A stretch of 64,000 nt of DNA from Chryseobacterium endalhagicum (GCF_016745235.1 NZ_JAELVM010000003.1:248001-312000); one strand, 5' to 3'. Shown: positions 1 to 9,393, counted from the stretch's first letter. The notes: generated from the sequence alone by a model not told the origin. Numbers and translations are program-made.

Positions 1-401
1 AAAACCAACAAGATAAATACTGAAAAAATAATTTAATCTGAAAACAATAATTAACCATAAATAAGCAATTACATTAAAAAAATAACCATGTAGTACCCAT
101 GTAGTATAATATTTTTTCGTGTTTTCTATAAAAAGCCTCAAATTTGAACTACAAACAACAAGTGATGAAATTGGTTTTCAGTTATGATGGAAAAAAATAT
201 TTCGAAGCTGTCTGGATTTATCAGGCAGTTTTTTTTTGCCCTAAAATGATTGAGGATTACCGTCAGGAAGTCTGAAGCCCGAAGAGGGAAGTTTATTGAG
301 GTCGAAAGATAGAATCTAAGATGGTTTTATTCGTTTTTCAAAACAATTTAAAAGAGCTATCTGATTATAAATTTCCAGTATCTCTTCCAGCCGTTTAATT
401 A
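1..401. other. Non-coding left edge of the window
   Basis: I see no credible ORF here. The stretch is AT-rich. It holds a short direct repeat of CATGTAGTA near 87-107 and a terminator-like hairpin at 208-237. Any gene served by that terminator would lie to the left of the window or be a small untranslated RNA that I cannot identify. Confidence 0.5.
208..237 (+). terminator. Rho-independent terminator candidate
   Basis: An imperfect 8-bp stem (CTGTCTGG with TCAGGCAG, allowing G-U pairs) and a 5-nt loop are followed by nine T residues on the + strand. No + strand gene is visible between the window start and this point, so it probably ends a transcript that starts outside. Confidence 0.5.
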
Positions 402-1826
402 TTACAGACTGTCAAAAAACTGATAGGTATCCGTTTCAGTTGGAATATTCAGTTTTTTCCTTAACCGGTATTTTTTCTGCTGAACAGATCTGGGCTGCAC
501 AAAAGTATAGGCAGCGATCTCTTTGGATGTAAAATGAAGCTTCAGCATAGCGCAGAAAACCAGATCAGCATTTTCAAGATCGGGATTGATTTCAAGAATT
601 TTTTCAATGAAGTGAGGATATACATTTTTGAAAGTATCCAAAAAAGCAGGATCGTTCTTTTTTGCCAGTTCTATTACTTCTTCATGGCTGGTATCACCCA
701 TCTGGTTTTTCAGCCGTTCCGCTTCATCTTTCAGAAGCTTTTTTTTCTCCTTCAGCCTTTTGCTGATCTTCCATACATATATTCCTAATAAAAAGAGAAG
801 CAGCGCAGAGGCAATGCACAAAAGCAGTACTTTGTTCCTGTGGTGCTGGTTATCTTCCTCTACATCTGAAATAAAGCTCTCCATATCATTATTGATCGCT
901 TTGAGCAATGCCGTATCAGATTTGCTTTTTTCTTCGGTATAAGCCTGCAGGTAGAAAAGGGCTTTTTCCTTATCCCCCATTTTTTCATATAAAGTTCTAA
1001 GATCAGTGTAAATATATTTGGTGTACTGGGCAAATACAAACTTCGTTTTATTATTGATTTCCAGAGCTTTGGTGAAGTATTTTTCCGCTTCGGGATACTG
1101 GTTGGTAAACATATAATATTCTCCCAAAACGGTATTCGCATTCAAAGCCACACCATCCGTTCTTCCCTGCCGGTTACATTTTTCTGCTATCCGGGACAAA
1201 TAGAAACGGGCAGAATCCATCTCCTTCAAACCATATAAATAAACGTCTCCTATAGCACAGTCTATCCGTCCTGTACTGTCCAGCTTTCCGGCTTTATGAA
1301 AATACTCTATAGAAGAGAGGTATTCCTTTTTCCATGAAAGGAAATCACCCTGCCTGTAATAAATTCTAAAAAGAACATCATTCTGAAACGGGGAAGCTGG
1401 TGCCCCTTTTATATAATTCATAGCCAGCCGGTTATATTCGAAGGCCTGATCCAAACGTTTAAGAATCAATTGAAATTGGCTGTAGTCGGTGCAAAATTTA
1501 GCTTTATGGACGTTGCTTTTTGAGTTCTGAAGAAGCTTATCGGCTTTATTTAAAAGGGTTTGTGCTCTCTGATAATTTTCAAGCGTTATGTTTACATTTG
1601 CTAAATTCATATAGCACAATGCTTTACCCTCATCATAATCCAGCTCTCTGGCTTTTTGGTAGTATTTTTTATTAAGCTGTACAAGGCAGTTGTAGTCACC
1701 GGAAAGGCGGAGCTTTTCATTTTGCGTAATCAGAGGAATATCAAAATCTTTCTCATATTGATTATGAAAATCTTCCCTGCATGATGTTAAAAGAAAGAGC
1801 AAAACGAAAATAAAACAGCGTATCAT
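402..1826 (-). CDS. Membrane-anchored TPR protein with C-terminal HTH (LuxR-like) regulator domain
   Basis: The 474-aa protein starts with a lipoprotein-like signal (hydrophobic run ending in LLTSC, Cys16). About 300 residues of helical TPR-type repeats follow, then a transmembrane helix near 332-353, a basic coiled linker and a C-terminal helix-turn-helix near 430-460 (SKEIAAYTFV...SVQQKKYRLRKKLN). This suggests a one-component regulator with an extracytoplasmic TPR sensor and a cytoplasmic DNA-binding end. The target is unknown. The next gene upstream on the same strand is a paralog with the same architecture. A lipid anchor and a TM helix together are odd, and the N-terminal segment may simply be a signal anchor. 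The architecture is seen; the regulatory role is inferred. Confidence 0.8.
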   Translation of the reverse strand: MIRCFIFVLLFLLTSCREDFHNQYEKDFDIPLITQNEKLRLSGDYNCLVQLNKKYYQKARELDYDEGKALCYMNLANVNITLENYQRAQTLLNKADKLLQNSKSNVHKAKFCTDYSQFQLILKRLDQAFEYNRLAMNYIKGAPASPFQNDVLFRIYYRQGDFLSWKKEYLSSIEYFHKAGKLDSTGRIDCAIGDVYLYGLKEMDSARFYLSRIAEKCNRQGRTDGVALNANTVLGEYYMFTNQYPEAEKYFTKALEINNKTKFVFAQYTKYIYTDLRTLYEKMGDKEKALFYLQAYTEEKSKSDTALLKAINNDMESFISDVEEDNQHHRNKVLLLCIASALLLFLLGIYVWKISKRLKEKKKLLKDEAERLKNQMGDTSHEEVIELAKKNDPAFLDTFKNVYPHFIEKILEINPDLENADLVFCAMLKLHFTSKEIAAYTFVQPRSVQQKKYRLRKKLNIPTETDTYQFFDSL

Positions 1827-1909
1827 GTACGTTTTTATATTTAATTATAAATGTTTTCAATACCTTGTGAAGATCTCAAAATCTATTCCTAAACGCAGAA
1901 TTTGCTATT

Positions 1910-3367
1910 TTAATTTTGTTCATCAGTAAATTTTTCTAAATTATCAAGAAATTCATAAATATCCTGGTCTCCTTCCAGATTAAGTTTTTTTCTCAGTCTG
2001 TATTTTTTCTGCTGGATAGATTTATGCTGAACAAAGGTATAATCTGCAATTTCCTTGGAGCTAAAATGCAGTTTCAGCAGTGCACAGAAAGCCAGTTCAG
2101 AATTTTCAAAATCAGGATTGATCGTCAGTAATCTGCTGATAAATTCGGGATAGAGCTCTTTAAACTTCATCAGGAATAAGGAATCATTATTCTTAGCCAT
2201 TTCAATAACTTCCTGAAGCTTCTTTTTATGAACCTGATTTTTAAGGGTATCTGTTTCAGTTTTTAAGCTTTTCTTTTTTGATTCCAGATGCCGGATGCTT
2301 TTCCAGATCAATATTCCGGTCACTGTGAGGATAATTGCAGATAGTATTCCGATGATCCACAGCTCATTTTCCCGCTGCCCGGATTCTTTTTTCGATTCCA
2401 GAATAAAATCATCCGTCGTTTTATTAATCGCGGCAAAGCGTGCTTCATTCAGCCGGTTGTCTTCTTCAAGGTATTTCTGTAAGTAAAAATAGGCCTTTTC
2501 TTTATCGTTCTTCTTTTTGTAAACATCTGCCAGAGCGTTGTAGACCTCTCTTATATGAAAAGAATAGATAGATTTGGTCTTTTCACTCATTTCCAATACT
2601 TTATTCAGCATTTTCTCAGCTTCATCATATTGGTTGACCTGATTATAGTAATAGCCCAGCGTATAATACACCCACTGCTTTTCAATATCCGTTGTTTTCT
2701 GCCGGTTCATCATTTCTCCGGCCCGCAGGGCATACACTCCTGCCGAATCCAGCTTTTGGGTGTACAGGTAATATTGGGCAAGCATACAGTTGGAATACGC
2801 TGAATTTTCTAAATCACGCCCTTTCCGAAAACTTTTCAATGAAGTTCCAAACTCGCCTTTCCAGGCAAAATAAGTTCCTCTGTTCGTATAAATTCTGGGT
2901 AAAAGTTCCTTTTTAAGCTTTGAATCAGGGGCTTTTTTTAAAGAGCAGAGTGCAGAATCACTATAGATGATGGCTTTATCATACTGTTTAAGATGGGAAT
3001 AATAATCAGCGTAGCTGTCATAAAATTTGGCCCTGTGGAAACCGTTTTCTGACTGTTTGAGACTTTCTCCGGCCTTGTTTAAAAGAGCCTGTGCCCTTTT
3101 ATAGTTTCCTTCTGTAGAATTGACATTGCCTACGTTGAGAAAACAGAGTCCTTTGCCCTCTTTATACCCTATTTTGTCTGCTTGTTTAAAGTATTCTCCG
3201 TTAAGTTTCACCAATGCTTCAAAATCACCTGATGAATTCAGAATGTGGTTCTTCTTTAATAAAGGCACATCAAAATCTTCAGTATGTTCATAGGGAGAAG
3301 TCTGGCTGCATGAAATAATAATAAATAATATAATCATCCGTATGATACGGATTATCCAATTTTTCAT
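1910..3367 (-). CDS. Paralogous membrane-anchored TPR/HTH regulator
   Basis: The 485-aa protein has the same layout as the neighbour at 402-1826: signal with possible lipobox (IIISC, Cys20), TPR-like repeats, a TM helix near 336-355, and a C-terminal HTH whose recognition part (SIQQKKYRLRKKLNL) almost matches the paralog. The two genes are in tandem on the minus strand, 83 bp apart, which suggests a local duplication. Conservation is greatest in the HTH, so the two may recognise similar DNA while sensing different periplasmic inputs. The + strand neighbour (GNAT) is divergent across an AT-rich spacer. Confidence 0.8.
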   Translation of the reverse strand: MKNWIIRIIRMIILFIIISCSQTSPYEHTEDFDVPLLKKNHILNSSGDFEALVKLNGEYFKQADKIGYKEGKGLCFLNVGNVNSTEGNYKRAQALLNKAGESLKQSENGFHRAKFYDSYADYYSHLKQYDKAIIYSDSALCSLKKAPDSKLKKELLPRIYTNRGTYFAWKGEFGTSLKSFRKGRDLENSAYSNCMLAQYYLYTQKLDSAGVYALRAGEMMNRQKTTDIEKQWVYYTLGYYYNQVNQYDEAEKMLNKVLEMSEKTKSIYSFHIREVYNALADVYKKKNDKEKAYFYLQKYLEEDNRLNEARFAAINKTTDDFILESKKESGQRENELWIIGILSAIILTVTGILIWKSIRHLESKKKSLKTETDTLKNQVHKKKLQEVIEMAKNNDSLFLMKFKELYPEFISRLLTINPDFENSELAFCALLKLHFSSKEIADYTFVQHKSIQQKKYRLRKKLNLEGDQDIYEFLDNLEKFTDEQN

Positions 3368-3694
3368 AATAAGATGGTCTTCATATATAAAATTTATCAG
3401 TTATTTATGGGTATGCTGTTTTCCGTATGGTACTGGTTTTTCAATCAACCTAATAAGTCAATATTGAATATATTTATAAATTTGTTGATTTTTCGTTATA
3501 AATATACAAAAATTTAGATTTTAATTTGATAAAAAACTATAAAAACAAAAAACTAATTAGAAACATTCTTCTTAATTTTCTTAATTAAAAAAGAGAATAT
3601 TTTAAGTTTTATTAAAAAAAATAATTTTATTTAATAAATATTTTCGCACATTTAAGATATATTACGAAAATTAGAAACACAATTATTACTTCAA
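3368..3694. other. AT-rich divergent promoter region
   Basis: A 327-bp spacer lies between the minus-strand TPR/HTH gene and the plus-strand acetyltransferase. It is extremely AT-rich, with A and T tracts at 3540-3640, as expected of a divergent promoter region. I could not assign a confident TAnnTTTG box and see no other feature. Confidence 0.4.
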
Positions 3695-4183
3695 ATGAAT
3701 ATTAATTATCGTTTACTTTTGCCCGATGAAAGCAAAAATTACAGAAGCATCAGGCTTGAAAGTTTAGCAAAATTTCCCGAAGCATTTTGTGCCAGTTATG
3801 AGGAATCAGTAAAAATAGAAAAGTTCAGGCTGGAAACGGATATTGAAAATCAGGCTCAGGACAGGTTTGTTTTGGGAGCATTTGCCGATGCTGAACTTAT
3901 CGGGATCTGCAGTTTTGTAAAAGATGAAAATAATACCGGGAATATTTACCAGATGTATGTAAAAGGAGAGTTTCAGGGGAAAAATATAGGCTTTGGACTG
4001 ATTCAGGCCGTTATTGATGAAGCGAGGAAAAGATGTAATGGAATCAGCATTTTTCTTGAGGTGACGCACAACAACGAAAAAGCTTATCATCTGTATAAGA
4101 AAATAGGATTTTCAGAAGTTCCGGATGATTCCGGAGAGCAGGAAAACGGCAGCCGGAAGATGTATTTGAATACAACTGACTAG
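3695..4183 (+). CDS. GNAT family N-acetyltransferase
   Basis: The 162-aa protein has a single GNAT fold. The acetyl-CoA binding region is visible as YVKGEFQGKNIGFGLIQAV (about residues 88-106), corresponding to the Q/R-x-x-G-x-G/A loop, followed by the C-terminal AYHLYKKIGF motif typical of the family. The substrate cannot be read from sequence; small amines, amino acids or protein N-termini are all possible. The gene stands alone, divergent from the TPR regulators, and is followed by a terminator candidate. Family assignment is firm and function is open. Confidence 0.85.
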   Translation: MNINYRLLLPDESKNYRSIRLESLAKFPEAFCASYEESVKIEKFRLETDIENQAQDRFVLGAFADAELIGICSFVKDENNTGNIYQMYVKGEFQGKNIGFGLIQAVIDEARKRCNGISIFLEVTHNNEKAYHLYKKIGFSEVPDDSGEQENGSRKMYLNTTD

Positions 4184-4195
4184 AGCATGAAAAAG

Positions 4196-4226
4196 CTGCA
4201 GTCTCAAAAGTGAGGCGGTCTTTTTT
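4196..4226 (+). terminator. Terminator of the GNAT gene
   Basis: An imperfect hairpin around a CTCA/TGAG core with an AAAG loop is followed by a T run about 15 nt after the stop codon at 4183. Confidence 0.5.
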
Positions 4227-4272
4227 GTGATTTACCGAAAAAAAAAGATTATTTGTGTTGTTAAGGCTTACA

Positions 4273-4508
4273 TCAAAGATTCTCAGTTAGAGAGATGATG
4301 ACATACTCAATTTTATCGGAGATAAAATCTTTGCGCCTTATACCATGTTTTTGTTATAAAATTTGCGTCTTCGCCTTATTCCAACTATAAAAAACAAAAG
4401 TTTTCTGCTTGTTTTATGCTTTGTTGGGCAATCGCAACGGCACAAGGTTTTTAAGCATTGTGAATATGTAAGACGCAATAAAATCAAAGATTTTCAGCTA
4501 GAGAAATG
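4273..4508. repeat. Pair of 25-nt direct repeats in non-coding DNA
   Basis: In the 418-bp spacer 4184-4601, a 25-nt segment at 4273-4297 recurs at 4484-4508 with three mismatches (core TCAAAGATT and AGAGA-ATG). The same wording, with ATTTTATCG-AGATAAAAT, reappears in the spacer near 27310-27340. No ORF of merit lies here. This is probably decayed intergenic repeat material. Confidence 0.4.
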
Positions 4509-4539
4509 TAATCCCCGAAGTTTTTGGATTCGGGGATTA
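4509..4539. terminator. 11-bp hairpin between convergent genes
   Basis: The arms TAATCCCCGAA and TTCGGGGATTA enclose a 9-nt loop. It lies between the converging GNAT and DUF2723 genes. There is no strong T run on either side, so this may be a processing or stabilising hairpin rather than a strict intrinsic terminator. Confidence 0.45.
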
Positions 4540-4601
4540 TTCTTGGGAAGCTTTTTAGACAGGCGCTTCAATACTTCCTTTTCATTACAGTATTTCAAAT
4601 A

Positions 4602-7600
4602 TTACTGAGTCACTTTCATCATCGCCCTCGTGATCTGATCTTCCTTCTCCTTTGAATAGGTAGAATCAAAAGGCTGCATCACATCAAATAAGTATTGATA
4701 GAAAGGGGTGATTTTCTGCACATTTTCAGATTCCTTTATTGCTTTTTCCTTACCCATATGCTGAAGCTCCTTGATGAAAACATTGAATTTTTTATCGATC
4801 GGTTCAATGGATTTTACAAGATAGCCGTACGCTTTTTCGTTCTGTCCTGATTTTTTATAAGCATCGGTAACCGCAGAAACAACCATGGAATATTCCATAG
4901 GCTTCACCCTCATCTGTCTCACCGACTGCTGCTGAAATGCGGGTGATAAACTCAGATAGTAATCATACTCTTCAAAAATCTCTTTTTTCAGGATTTCTGC
5001 AAGCTGAAGCCCTTTCTGCTCCTGCCCTGCCATGATGTATCCCGTTACCATAGCACTCAATGAACGCGGATCATTGTATTTCTGAGCCGGAATTTCTCTT
5101 GAGGCAAGATCCAGGATTTCCAGCGCTTTTCCTTTCTGTCCGCTTAATGCCAGTGCTGAAGCTGCTCTTCCAACCGCCATTCTGTAGACTATAATGTTTG
5201 ACGTTGCCGCCTCGTCATAATGGATGCTGAGATCTTTAAAATTCCCCCATCTGAAATTTTTCACAGCATGGTAAAGAGAATTTGGGTCTACTTTACCCAT
5301 ATCACCGTCCAGAGATTGTCTCGTATGAATAGGAACCAGTCTGTAACTGAACCCTTCAAACTGCAGATATTCATCAAGATAGAAGATATTTTCGCTGTCG
5401 TAGATTCCTCCTGATGAAAAGTTGATCGGACGCTTCCAGTCGAAATTGGCAAGCATATCCAGCATCATCAGGTTGTTTTTGTAAAGGGTGTTTCCTTTGT
5501 ATGTGATCATGATTTGATTGACTACATCCGGAAGGTCTGCCTGAGTGATAATTCCTGCTCTTAAAGCGTTTTCTTTATTGACAGGAAGAATGAATTTATT
5601 CACCGGAAGGATATTGTATTCCTGATATTTTTCTTCCCCGAAATACATTTTTAAAAGCTCATCCTTTTCCGAAGATTTGAATTTAAGGAAGCTGATGGCT
5701 TCTTTCAGCGTTATAGCATCCTGCGTAAGGTATTTTCTGAAAGCTCCGAACTGGGTATCCGGAACGCCCTGTTCTTTTAACATAGAAAAAACACCTTCCC
5801 AGTCTTCTTTTTTCATCATATAAATCTGGTCATTCACCCCATCCCTGTAATCTTCATGCGTAAGCTGGGTCGGAATTCCGGCCGCATTGTAAGTCTTTCT
5901 CTTTACCTGATCAATATACCATGGAGTGGCTAAAAGGGTGAAATTAACCGTTTTCACATCATCCCGGAAACGTTCTGTCTCCTGAATAGCCCAAACCGGG
6001 AACGTATCGTTATCACCATAAATAAAAATAATATCATCCTTAGGCACTGACTTAAGGAAGGAGTAGGCATAATCCCGCGCCGCCGATTTTTTACTGCGGT
6101 CGTGAGGAACATAGTTCTGAAAGCCCATCATCAACGGTATACCCAATAAAACAACTCCTAAAGCGATGTTAGCTCCGTTGGATTTTACTTTAGACTGAAT
6201 GAACCACAAAATAGCTCCGGCTCCAAGCCCGATCCAGATCGCAAAGGCATAGAAGGAACCTACCATTGCATAATCTCTTTCCCTCACCTCGAAAGGTTTG
6301 ATGCTGGTGTAAAAAACAATTCCAATACTTGTTAAAACAAATAATGAAAGTAAGGCATAGAACCTTCCAAAGTCCCTGTTTAACTGGAAAAAGAAACCGA
6401 TTAACCCTAAAATTAAAGGTAAAAAGAAGAATTTCACGGTGCTTTCATTCTGGAATTTTGCAGGCATCTTGTCCTGATTTCCAAGCAAAGCATTATCTAT
6501 AAAAGGAATTCCGGAGATCCAGTTTCCTCTTGTGTTTTCCATTTTTCCCTCAAGATCATTCTGTCTTCCCACGAAGTTCCACATCAGGTATCTTACAAAA
6601 TAATACCCGTTCTGGAACGTGATGAAATAGTCCATATTCTGGGCCAGTGAAGGCTTTTGAACGTTGATCAGATTGTAAGGCTTCACCTTTAAATAATCTG
6701 CTGCTGTGATTGATTTGTCTTCATATTTCGCTCTCAGTTCATCAAAGATCTGTTTTGCCTGAGGATTATCTGCCACATCTTCATTTGAATAATTGAAGGT
6801 AAAATCCGGAGCTCCGTACATAGAAATGTAGTTCGCCATTACATCCTTGTCCTGATTGTACATTCTCGGCATCAAGCTGATCTGGGATTTGCTGAAAACA
6901 TAGTTGAAACGGTCACCGGTCTTTCTGTAGGTTCCGGTTTTCTCGTCTTTTTCGTACGTCTCACCGGTTTTCTGGGTTTTGAAACTTCCGTCTTCATTCT
7001 TTTCGATTCCATTCGCATCAAGGAAAGCGGTATAGTTCTGTCCGTAAATCGTTGGCCAGTCACCGTATTGTTCTCTGTTATAATAATCCAGCATTCCAAT
7101 CGCCGTATCCGGATCATTAAGGTTCATCGGAGGATTCGCATTTGCTCTGATAGGAATAACCAGCCAGCATGAAAAACCGATAATCATATACACCACCGAC
7201 AAAGCAGCCGTTTGAAAAACTGTTCTTTTCGCTTTTCCGGCATATTTAATCATAAAATAAGACATTACAGCCATGAGAATAAATGCCGCAATGGTTCCGG
7301 AATGGAAAGGAAGCCCCAATCCGTTCACAAAGAATATTTCCAGTCTTCCGAACATCGTCATGATCAATGGGAAGATAATTTTGAACACAATGATCAGAAT
7401 TCCCAAAGTGATGGCATTTGCCCAGATAAAGTTTTTCCAGGTAAATGTATAATTTCTCGCGTAATACACCAGACATACAGCCGGGATCGCAAGCATACAC
7501 ATCATGTGCGCCCCTACGGAAAGTCCCAGTATAAAGAAAATAAGGATAATCCATCTTTCACTGTCTTTCGCCAGATACTCGTTTTCCCATTTTGTGATCA

Positions 7601-8087
7601 GCCAGACCAATAAGGCGATGAACATCGAAGCTATGGAATACACCTCTCCTTCTACTGCAGAGAACCAAAACGTATCTGAGAAGGTAAAACACAATGCACC
7701 TACAGCCCCTGCAAAAAGAATGGAGATTTCCTGATGTTTCGTTATTTCATCGAAATCTTTATTTAAAAGTCTTCTTACAAAATGAGTAATGGTCCAGAAC
7801 AGGAATAAAATAGTAAACGAACTGAAAAGTGAAGACATCGCATTGATGACAATGGCATAATTCTCTTCATTTCCCAACGCAAAAATACTGGCCGCAGCCC
7901 CCACGATCTGAAATAAAGCGGCTCCGGGAGCGTGCGTTACCTCCAATTTTACGGCAGAGGAAATGTACTCGCCGCAATCCCAGAAACTGAGATAATGTTC
8001 CATCGTGGAACCATAGGTGATCAGTGCGATGGTGAACAGTACCCATCCTAAAACGATGTTCCATTTTTTAAAAGACCAGTTCTTCAT
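4602..8087 (-). CDS. DUF2723 (TMEM260-like) multi-pass membrane protein, probable GT-C glycosyltransferase
   Basis: The 1161-aa protein has many hydrophobic helices in the first ~300 residues and again around 600-720, a large soluble central part, and a helical TPR-like C-terminus. The N-terminus carries the family signature with acidic residues D37 and E40 (FWDCGEY) in the first luminal loop and THAPGAALFQIVG after it. DUF2723 proteins are common in Bacteroidetes. Their eukaryotic relative TMEM260 is a protein O-mannosyltransferase, so a role in protein O-glycosylation at the periplasmic face is a reasonable inference. Length is normal for the family. The gene stands alone; a 9-bp hairpin begins one base upstream of the ATG. 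Confidence 0.85.
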   Translation of the reverse strand: MKNWSFKKWNIVLGWVLFTIALITYGSTMEHYLSFWDCGEYISSAVKLEVTHAPGAALFQIVGAAASIFALGNEENYAIVINAMSSLFSSFTILFLFWTITHFVRRLLNKDFDEITKHQEISILFAGAVGALCFTFSDTFWFSAVEGEVYSIASMFIALLVWLITKWENEYLAKDSERWIILIFFILGLSVGAHMMCMLAIPAVCLVYYARNYTFTWKNFIWANAITLGILIIVFKIIFPLIMTMFGRLEIFFVNGLGLPFHSGTIAAFILMAVMSYFMIKYAGKAKRTVFQTAALSVVYMIIGFSCWLVIPIRANANPPMNLNDPDTAIGMLDYYNREQYGDWPTIYGQNYTAFLDANGIEKNEDGSFKTQKTGETYEKDEKTGTYRKTGDRFNYVFSKSQISLMPRMYNQDKDVMANYISMYGAPDFTFNYSNEDVADNPQAKQIFDELRAKYEDKSITAADYLKVKPYNLINVQKPSLAQNMDYFITFQNGYYFVRYLMWNFVGRQNDLEGKMENTRGNWISGIPFIDNALLGNQDKMPAKFQNESTVKFFFLPLILGLIGFFFQLNRDFGRFYALLSLFVLTSIGIVFYTSIKPFEVRERDYAMVGSFYAFAIWIGLGAGAILWFIQSKVKSNGANIALGVVLLGIPLMMGFQNYVPHDRSKKSAARDYAYSFLKSVPKDDIIFIYGDNDTFPVWAIQETERFRDDVKTVNFTLLATPWYIDQVKRKTYNAAGIPTQLTHEDYRDGVNDQIYMMKKEDWEGVFSMLKEQGVPDTQFGAFRKYLTQDAITLKEAISFLKFKSSEKDELLKMYFGEEKYQEYNILPVNKFILPVNKENALRAGIITQADLPDVVNQIMITYKGNTLYKNNLMMLDMLANFDWKRPINFSSGGIYDSENIFYLDEYLQFEGFSYRLVPIHTRQSLDGDMGKVDPNSLYHAVKNFRWGNFKDLSIHYDEAATSNIIVYRMAVGRAASALALSGQKGKALEILDLASREIPAQKYNDPRSLSAMVTGYIMAGQEQKGLQLAEILKKEIFEEYDYYLSLSPAFQQQSVRQMRVKPMEYSMVVSAVTDAYKKSGQNEKAYGYLVKSIEPIDKKFNVFIKELQHMGKEKAIKESENVQKITPFYQYLFDVMQPFDSTYSKEKEDQITRAMMKVTQ

Positions 8088-8088
8088 A

Positions 8089-8113
8089 TACTATGTAATT
8101 TCAATACATAGTA
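8089..8113. promoter_or_regulatory. 9-bp inverted repeat touching the DUF2723 start codon
   Basis: TACTATGTA and TACATAGTA form a perfect 9-bp stem with a 7-nt loop, ending one base upstream of the minus-strand ATG at 8087. It occupies the position of a ribosome-binding site and could act as an operator or a translation-masking hairpin. Function is inferred. Confidence 0.4.
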
Positions 8114-8200
8114 AGACAACCCAGATTGGGGAATTATTACATGAAATTTTCTATTCAGACGGATTTGGCCAATTCAGCTATAAAATTGCTGCAATTATTT

Positions 8201-8270
8201 CGCGCAGATTTAACGAATAATGCAGATATATAAACGCAAACATCTGCCAGATCTGTGGAATCTGCGGGAG
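8201..8270. repeat. Paired CAGAT array forming a hairpin (copy 1)
   Basis: A forward CAGATT array (from GCGCAGATTTAACG) and an inverted one (ending ATCTGCGGGAG) face each other across a short linker containing AAACGCAAACATCTG. The whole can fold as an imperfect hairpin. A second copy follows at 8301-8370. Confidence 0.6.
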
Positions 8271-8300
8271 AGTATTTTAACAGTAGATTATTATTATTTT

Positions 8301-8370
8301 CCCACAGATTTAACAGATTACACAGATTAATAAAGCGCAAACATCTGTTCCATCTGTGGATTCTGTGGGA
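8301..8370. repeat. Paired CAGAT array forming a hairpin (copy 2)
   Basis: CCCACAGATT, ACAGATTACACAGATT and then inverted ATCTG units ending TTCTGTGGGAG. The forward part has an exact 9-nt period (three CAGATT steps). It ends six bases before the stop codon of the SDR gene and shares the linker word GCGCAAACATCTG with copy 1. Confidence 0.65.
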
Positions 8371-8375
8371 GATTT

Positions 8376-9164
8376 TTAATACGTATTATTCAGTCCCCCA
8401 TCCAAAGGAATGCTGGTTCCCGTTAGGTAAGATGAATATTCTGATGCCAGGAAAGCTGCAAGGTGGCCATATTCTTCCGTTTTACCCAATCTCTTCATAG
8501 GAATTTTGTTTTCTCTGCCTTTTCTTATTTCCTCTTCAGATTTTCCTGTCTGCTGGGATTCATGCCTGATCAGGTTCTGGATGCGCTCGGTATCAAAATA
8601 TCCGGTTAAAATATTATTGATCGTCACTTGGTGCTGCGCCACTTCAATAGATAAAGTCTTTGCCCAGGCGATCACGGCAGAGCGGATGGAATTTGAAAGG
8701 GCTAAATTACCGATCGGTTCTTTCACAGACAGTGAGGAAACATTGATAATCCGGCCATGCTTCTGTTTTATCATGTAAGGCAAAGCCAGCAGTGTTGTTT
8801 CGCAGACCGTTTTAAAAAGGAGATCAAATGCTTTCTGATAGTCATTCACCTCTTTTTCAAGGGCTAAGCCCGGCTCCGGACCGTTGGTGTTATTCACCAG
8901 AATATCTATGGAATTACGGCTAAAATAATCGGTAATCAATTTTTTGTATTCTTCAAAGTCCGAAAAATCTGCCACCAGATACTGATGCTTCTGATCTAGA
9001 TTGATGACAGGCAGTGCAGCCAGCATATTTTTAAGTTTCTCTTCATTCCGGGCCATAATGGTAACGTTAGCTCCGCATTTTGCCAGTTCTAAGGCTATTC
9101 CTGCTCCTATTCCCTGGGTAGCTGCTCCTACCAAAGCATTTTTTGAAAAAAGTTGAATATTCAT
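8376..9164 (-). CDS. SDR family oxidoreductase lacking the canonical Tyr-Lys pair
   Basis: The 262-aa protein has an N-terminal Rossmann glycine motif (GAATQGIG, about 13-20), the NNTNGP segment and VSSLS near 142-146. This is the classical SDR fold of a 3-oxoacyl-ACP-reductase-like enzyme. The canonical YxxxK is absent: the aligned segment reads LALSNSIRSAV, with Leu156 in place of Tyr and Ile160 in place of Lys. I recall related SDRs with a similar LSNS-R signature, so this may be a defined subfamily rather than a decayed gene. Oxidoreductase activity should not be assumed. It is a single gene between the DUF2723 gene and the peroxidase, with no obvious partner. Confidence 0.75.
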   Translation of the reverse strand: MNIQLFSKNALVGAATQGIGAGIALELAKCGANVTIMARNEEKLKNMLAALPVINLDQKHQYLVADFSDFEEYKKLITDYFSRNSIDILVNNTNGPEPGLALEKEVNDYQKAFDLLFKTVCETTLLALPYMIKQKHGRIINVSSLSVKEPIGNLALSNSIRSAVIAWAKTLSIEVAQHQVTINNILTGYFDTERIQNLIRHESQQTGKSEEEIRKGRENKIPMKRLGKTEEYGHLAAFLASEYSSYLTGTSIPLDGGLNNTY

Positions 9165-9358
9165 AAGCGATTATTATGAGTCATTGTTGAAGGATAAATG
9201 TAGCAAAAAAGCATTACATCTAAGACAAAAACCTTATGAATAATCCCCGGATTGCAAGTAAAATAATCTGGGTTTGGGATAAAAAAGCTAAGATTAAAAA
9301 GGATGGAAGTTACTATTAGATAATAATGCTAAACAGCTGCCTTAAATTTTGTTAAAGT

Positions 9359-9393
9359 AGAAAAAAAATGATAAAACCACGGTTATTTTTATC
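9359..9393 (-). terminator. Terminator downstream of the peroxidase gene
   Basis: On the minus strand GATAAAA and TTTTATC flank an AACC/GGTT core and are followed by a run of eight T residues, about 55 bp after the peroxidase stop codon. Confidence 0.6.
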
